The translations under genes were made by a program, and so were the position numbers. This document shows, piece after piece, positions 61,854 to 64,000 of a stretch of 64,000 bases of DNA. Positions within the stretch are counted from its first letter, which is position 1. Every line of letters begins with the position of its first letter. The notes under the pieces are model-generated. The model saw only the letters and a program-made list of their open reading frames with translations. It was not told where the DNA came from and ran no database searches. The stretch lies in contig CP012157.1 in the NCBI GenBank assembly GCA_001602455.1, forward strand, positions 1,731,733 through 1,795,732, in the 5' to 3' direction. This DNA comes from Betaproteobacteria bacterium UKL13-2 (GTDB lineage: Bacteria > Pseudomonadota > Gammaproteobacteria > Burkholderiales > Usitatibacteraceae).

Positions 61854-63167
61854 TTATTTCTCCGGTGGTGTTTCGCTCGCCGCGACGGTGATGGCCGTGG
61901 GTGGTGCCTTCGGAATGATGCCGCGGTCAAGATATTCGGCGCGCAAATGGCGTTTGAGATTGGGTAGGTTAAACATAAATGCCGCAGCGCCAAGGGCGCA
62001 AACACAACCCAGCAGCAGGTAGGCGTTCGGTGCGCCGATTTGGCTTGCAGTCCATCCCGCAAAGGCATGGCCCAACGGCGCACCACCGGCAAAAAAAGTC
62101 GAGTACACCGACACCACGCGCCCGCGTTTATCGTCGTCCACCACGGTTTGGATGATGGTGTTCACGGTCGCAGAGGTGCCCATTAGCCCCATGCCGACCA
62201 AGGCCATGCCGATAATCGACATCGTGGTGTTTTGCATGCTGGCGAATAGCGAAAAAATCATCGCACCTACCGCAGCGATGCTTGCGGTAATTGCAACCCA
62301 ACGCGACAGCCCGCGCACGTTTTCGCGCCGCGCTAACAGGATGGCGCCGGTCAGCGCACCGATACCCACCGCGCTCACAAAAATGCCGTGCAACTCGGCA
62401 CCTTTGCCGAAGGTTTCCACGGCGATGGCCGGCATTAAGATCGAATACGGGTTGATGGCAAAACTGACCAGGCCGACGATCAATACCAGCGGCAGGATGA
62501 TTGGGCTGGTGAGTGCGATGCGCCAGCCTTCGATCAAGTCGCGTGCGAGGGATTGTCCGGTGGAAATCCGCCCGCTTGCGCTGGGCTTGATGCGTGTTAG
62601 TTGGTACACCACAGCAAGATACGATACCGCATTGATGCCGAAGCACGCCGCCTCACCTACCGCCGCAATCACGAGGCCGCCGATAGCCGGGCCGATCAAT
62701 CGCGTGGCGTTGATGTTGGCGGAGTTGAGTGCGATCGCGTTGGGTAAGTGGGCACGCTGTTCGACCAGTTGCACAAAGAACGCGTGGCGTGTGGTGACTT
62801 CGAGCGCACTCAGTACACCTTGCATAAAGGCAAACGCGCCGAGCAGATTGACGGTCATATGCCCGGTGTAGGTCATTGTGGCGAGTGCCAAGGCATGCAC
62901 AAACAAAATTGATTGCACCACGATCAGCAGCTTGCGACGACTCACGCGGTCGGAGAGCGCACCGGCGATGGGCGTGACGAACAAAAAGGGAATCAACGCG
63001 AGAAAACCAATCGTGCCGGTCGCGGCAGTGGAATTGGTCAGCCGATAGGCGAGCCACATAATGGCCACCGACTGCATCCACGAACCGAGTTGCGAGACGG
63101 TCTGGCCGAAGTAGTAGCGCCTAAAGTTGGTCGAACGAAGGGCGCGCAACGCATAGGGAAGGTGCAT
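61854..63167 (-). CDS. MFS exporter, EntS/MFS_3-like
   Basis: A 437-residue 12-helix transporter: LRALRSTNFRRYYFGQTVSQ, then GSWMQSVAIMWLAYRLTNS, the motif-A-like GALSDRVSRRKLLIVV, and LPNAIALNSANINATRLIGP, features of the enterobactin-exporter-like group. Substrate unknown. It lies 31 bp downstream of valS and just upstream of the hydratase gene. Confidence 0.87.
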   Translation of the reverse strand: MHLPYALRALRSTNFRRYYFGQTVSQLGSWMQSVAIMWLAYRLTNSTAATGTIGFLALIPFLFVTPIAGALSDRVSRRKLLIVVQSILFVHALALATMTYTGHMTVNLLGAFAFMQGVLSALEVTTRHAFFVQLVEQRAHLPNAIALNSANINATRLIGPAIGGLVIAAVGEAACFGINAVSYLAVVYQLTRIKPSASGRISTGQSLARDLIEGWRIALTSPIILPLVLIVGLVSFAINPYSILMPAIAVETFGKGAELHGIFVSAVGIGALTGAILLARRENVRGLSRWVAITASIAAVGAMIFSLFASMQNTTMSIIGMALVGMGLMGTSATVNTIIQTVVDDDKRGRVVSVYSTFFAGGAPLGHAFAGWTASQIGAPNAYLLLGCVCALGAAAFMFNLPNLKRHLRAEYLDRGIIPKAPPTAITVAASETPPEK

Positions 63168-63198
63168 TAGCGGCCGCCGCGTTGCGTCACCGCGGTGC

Positions 63199-64000
63199 TC
63201 ATTTGAGCTTTGCCAGTTGCGCTCGCATCGTTTCGGTTTTCTGCTTGAAGCCGGCTAAACGCTCGCGCTCTTGCGCCACCACGGCCGGTGGCGCTTTATC
63301 GGCAAACGCGGGGTTGCCCAGCTTGCCCTCGGCTTTACCAATTTCGGCGACGAGTTTCGCGATTTCTTTGGCCAGCCGTTCACGCTCGGCGGCGACGTTA
63401 ATTTCTACTTTCAGCATGACTCGCGCAGCGCCTGCGGCAGCCACCGGGGACGCCACGACGGCGTCACCGTCGGGTAGCTGCGGCACGAGCGAAATTTCAG
63501 ACAGGCGCGCCAGTGCTTGAATGTAGGGCAAAAATGCTTGGAGATGCCCGTCTTTGCTAGGGTTTGCAGATTTTTCTAAGTCGTCACTCGCAATAAACGC
63601 GGGCACCTTCTCAGCCGGCGAGAGCTGCATTTCGCTACGCAAGTTGCGGGTGGCGTTGGTGATCTCTTTTAGCTGATTGATGAAGCCTTCTGCGGCAGGA
63701 TCGATCTTCTCTGGCTGCGAAATCGGGTACGGTGCCAGCATGATCGATTTGCCTGTTTTTCCGGCCAACGGCGCAATTTTTTGCCACAACTCTTCTGTAA
63801 TGAATGGAATGATCGGGTGGGCCAGGCGCAGTGTGGTTTCGAGCACGCGGACGAGGGTACGGCGGGTGCCGCGTTGTTCGGCGTCATTGCCGCGCAGTTG
63901 TCCTTCATGCAATTGGACTTTCGCCAGCTCCAAGTACCAATCGCAATACTCATCCCACACAAACTTGTAGATGGCTGAGGAAACATGATCAAAGCGATAC
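63199..64000 (-). CDS. valS: Valyl-tRNA synthetase, 3' part
   Basis: The frame is open to the window edge and only the C-terminal ~267 residues are visible: [16 protein letters not shown], the anticodon-binding domain with [19 protein letters not shown], and the terminal coiled coil ([20 protein letters not shown] ... [20 protein letters not shown]), all typical of ValRS. Between [11 protein letters not shown] and [10 protein letters not shown] it carries an extra stretch [11 protein letters not shown] encoded by a dispersed C-family repeat (63536-63565). Confidence 0.93.
   Translation of the reverse strand, partial: YRFDHVSSAIYKFVWDEYCDWYLELAKVQLHEGQLRGNDAEQRGTRRTLVRVLETTLRLAHPIIPFITEELWQKIAPLAGKTGKSIMLAPYPISQPEKIDPAAEGFINQLKEITNATRNLRSEMQLSPAEKVPAFIASDDLEKSANPSKDGHLQAFLPYIQALARLSEISLVPQLPDGDAVVASPVAAAGAARVMLKVEINVAAERERLAKEIAKLVAEIGKAEGKLGNPAFADKAPPAVVAQERERLAGFKQKTETMRAQLAKLK
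63536..63566. repeat. C-family repeat inside valS coding region
   Basis: On the minus strand AAACCCTAGCAAAGACGGGC followed by ATCTCCAAGC then ATTTTTGCCC is the closest relative of the copy inside uup, but is read on the opposite strand of the element (giving [13 protein letters not shown]). Confidence 0.75.

Overview
This 64 kb window looks like chromosome of a betaproteobacterium. The evidence is the aceE-aceF-lpdA pyruvate dehydrogenase set whose E3 carries its own N-terminal lipoyl domain, sigma-54 type promoters in front of type IV pilins, a ChrA, BepA-like and TusA gene complement, and sulfur-oxidation genes (soxB at the left, soxA at the right). The species cannot be named from the sequence.

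Layout. 1-3.0 kb: end of a secreted GlcG/HbpS-family gene, soxB and a thioredoxin-like gene. 3.1-6.9 kb: tRNA-Asn followed by a small accessory island with a toxin/RHH-antitoxin-like pair, an IS1380-family element sitting exactly in the active-site motif of a Fic gene, and an internally deleted hsdR-like restriction gene. 6.9-12.5 kb (minus): TonB-dependent siderophore-type receptor, ABC ATPase and two permeases. 13.1-20.5 kb: uup, a small Cys-rich secreted protein, an aguB stump plus intact aguA, alaS, gmhA. 20.5-22.4 kb: a tandem repeat array ending in a short GIY-YIG nuclease cassette bounded by 34-bp inverted repeats. 22.4-26.8 kb: NUDIX, trans-sulfuration enzyme, GAF, DUF1499, VOC and VanZ-like genes. 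26.9-35.5 kb (minus): lpdA, a 2.7-kb repeat array, aceF, aceE. 36-42.9 kb: PP2C phosphatase, double-FHA protein, cyclic-nucleotide-phosphodiesterase-like MBL enzyme, GAF-PilB/GspE ATPase and GAF-HD-GYP protein, a phospho/cyclic-nucleotide signalling locus. 43-47.9 kb: membrane protein, two glycosyltransferases and a methyltransferase. 48.2-52.2 kb: three type IV pilin genes with a 1.6-kb repeat array between the first two. 52.3-58.5 kb (minus): MacAB-type efflux genes, soxA, BepA-like protease. 58.6-64 kb: moaC, chrA, tusA-like, enoyl-CoA hydratase, MFS exporter and the 3' part of valS.

The most unusual aspect is repeat biology. At least four unrelated short repeat families are present, often touching gene ends. 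Two large arrays have units that seem to contain degraded copies of the END of one flanking gene and the START of the other, so the amplified unit is the intergenic interval plus slivers of both neighbours. One ~40-bp family lies in frame inside two essential-type proteins (Uup, ValRS), supplies the lpdA stop codon and abuts the stop of the enoyl-CoA hydratase gene. A third array is built from the last codons of aguA. The REP-like family TGTCATTCCGA...GAGGAATCTCAT forms the termini of the GIY-YIG cassette and fills three arrays, so the nuclease is a candidate mobiliser of that family. In addition, many 8-12-bp tandem repeats lie at gene boundaries.
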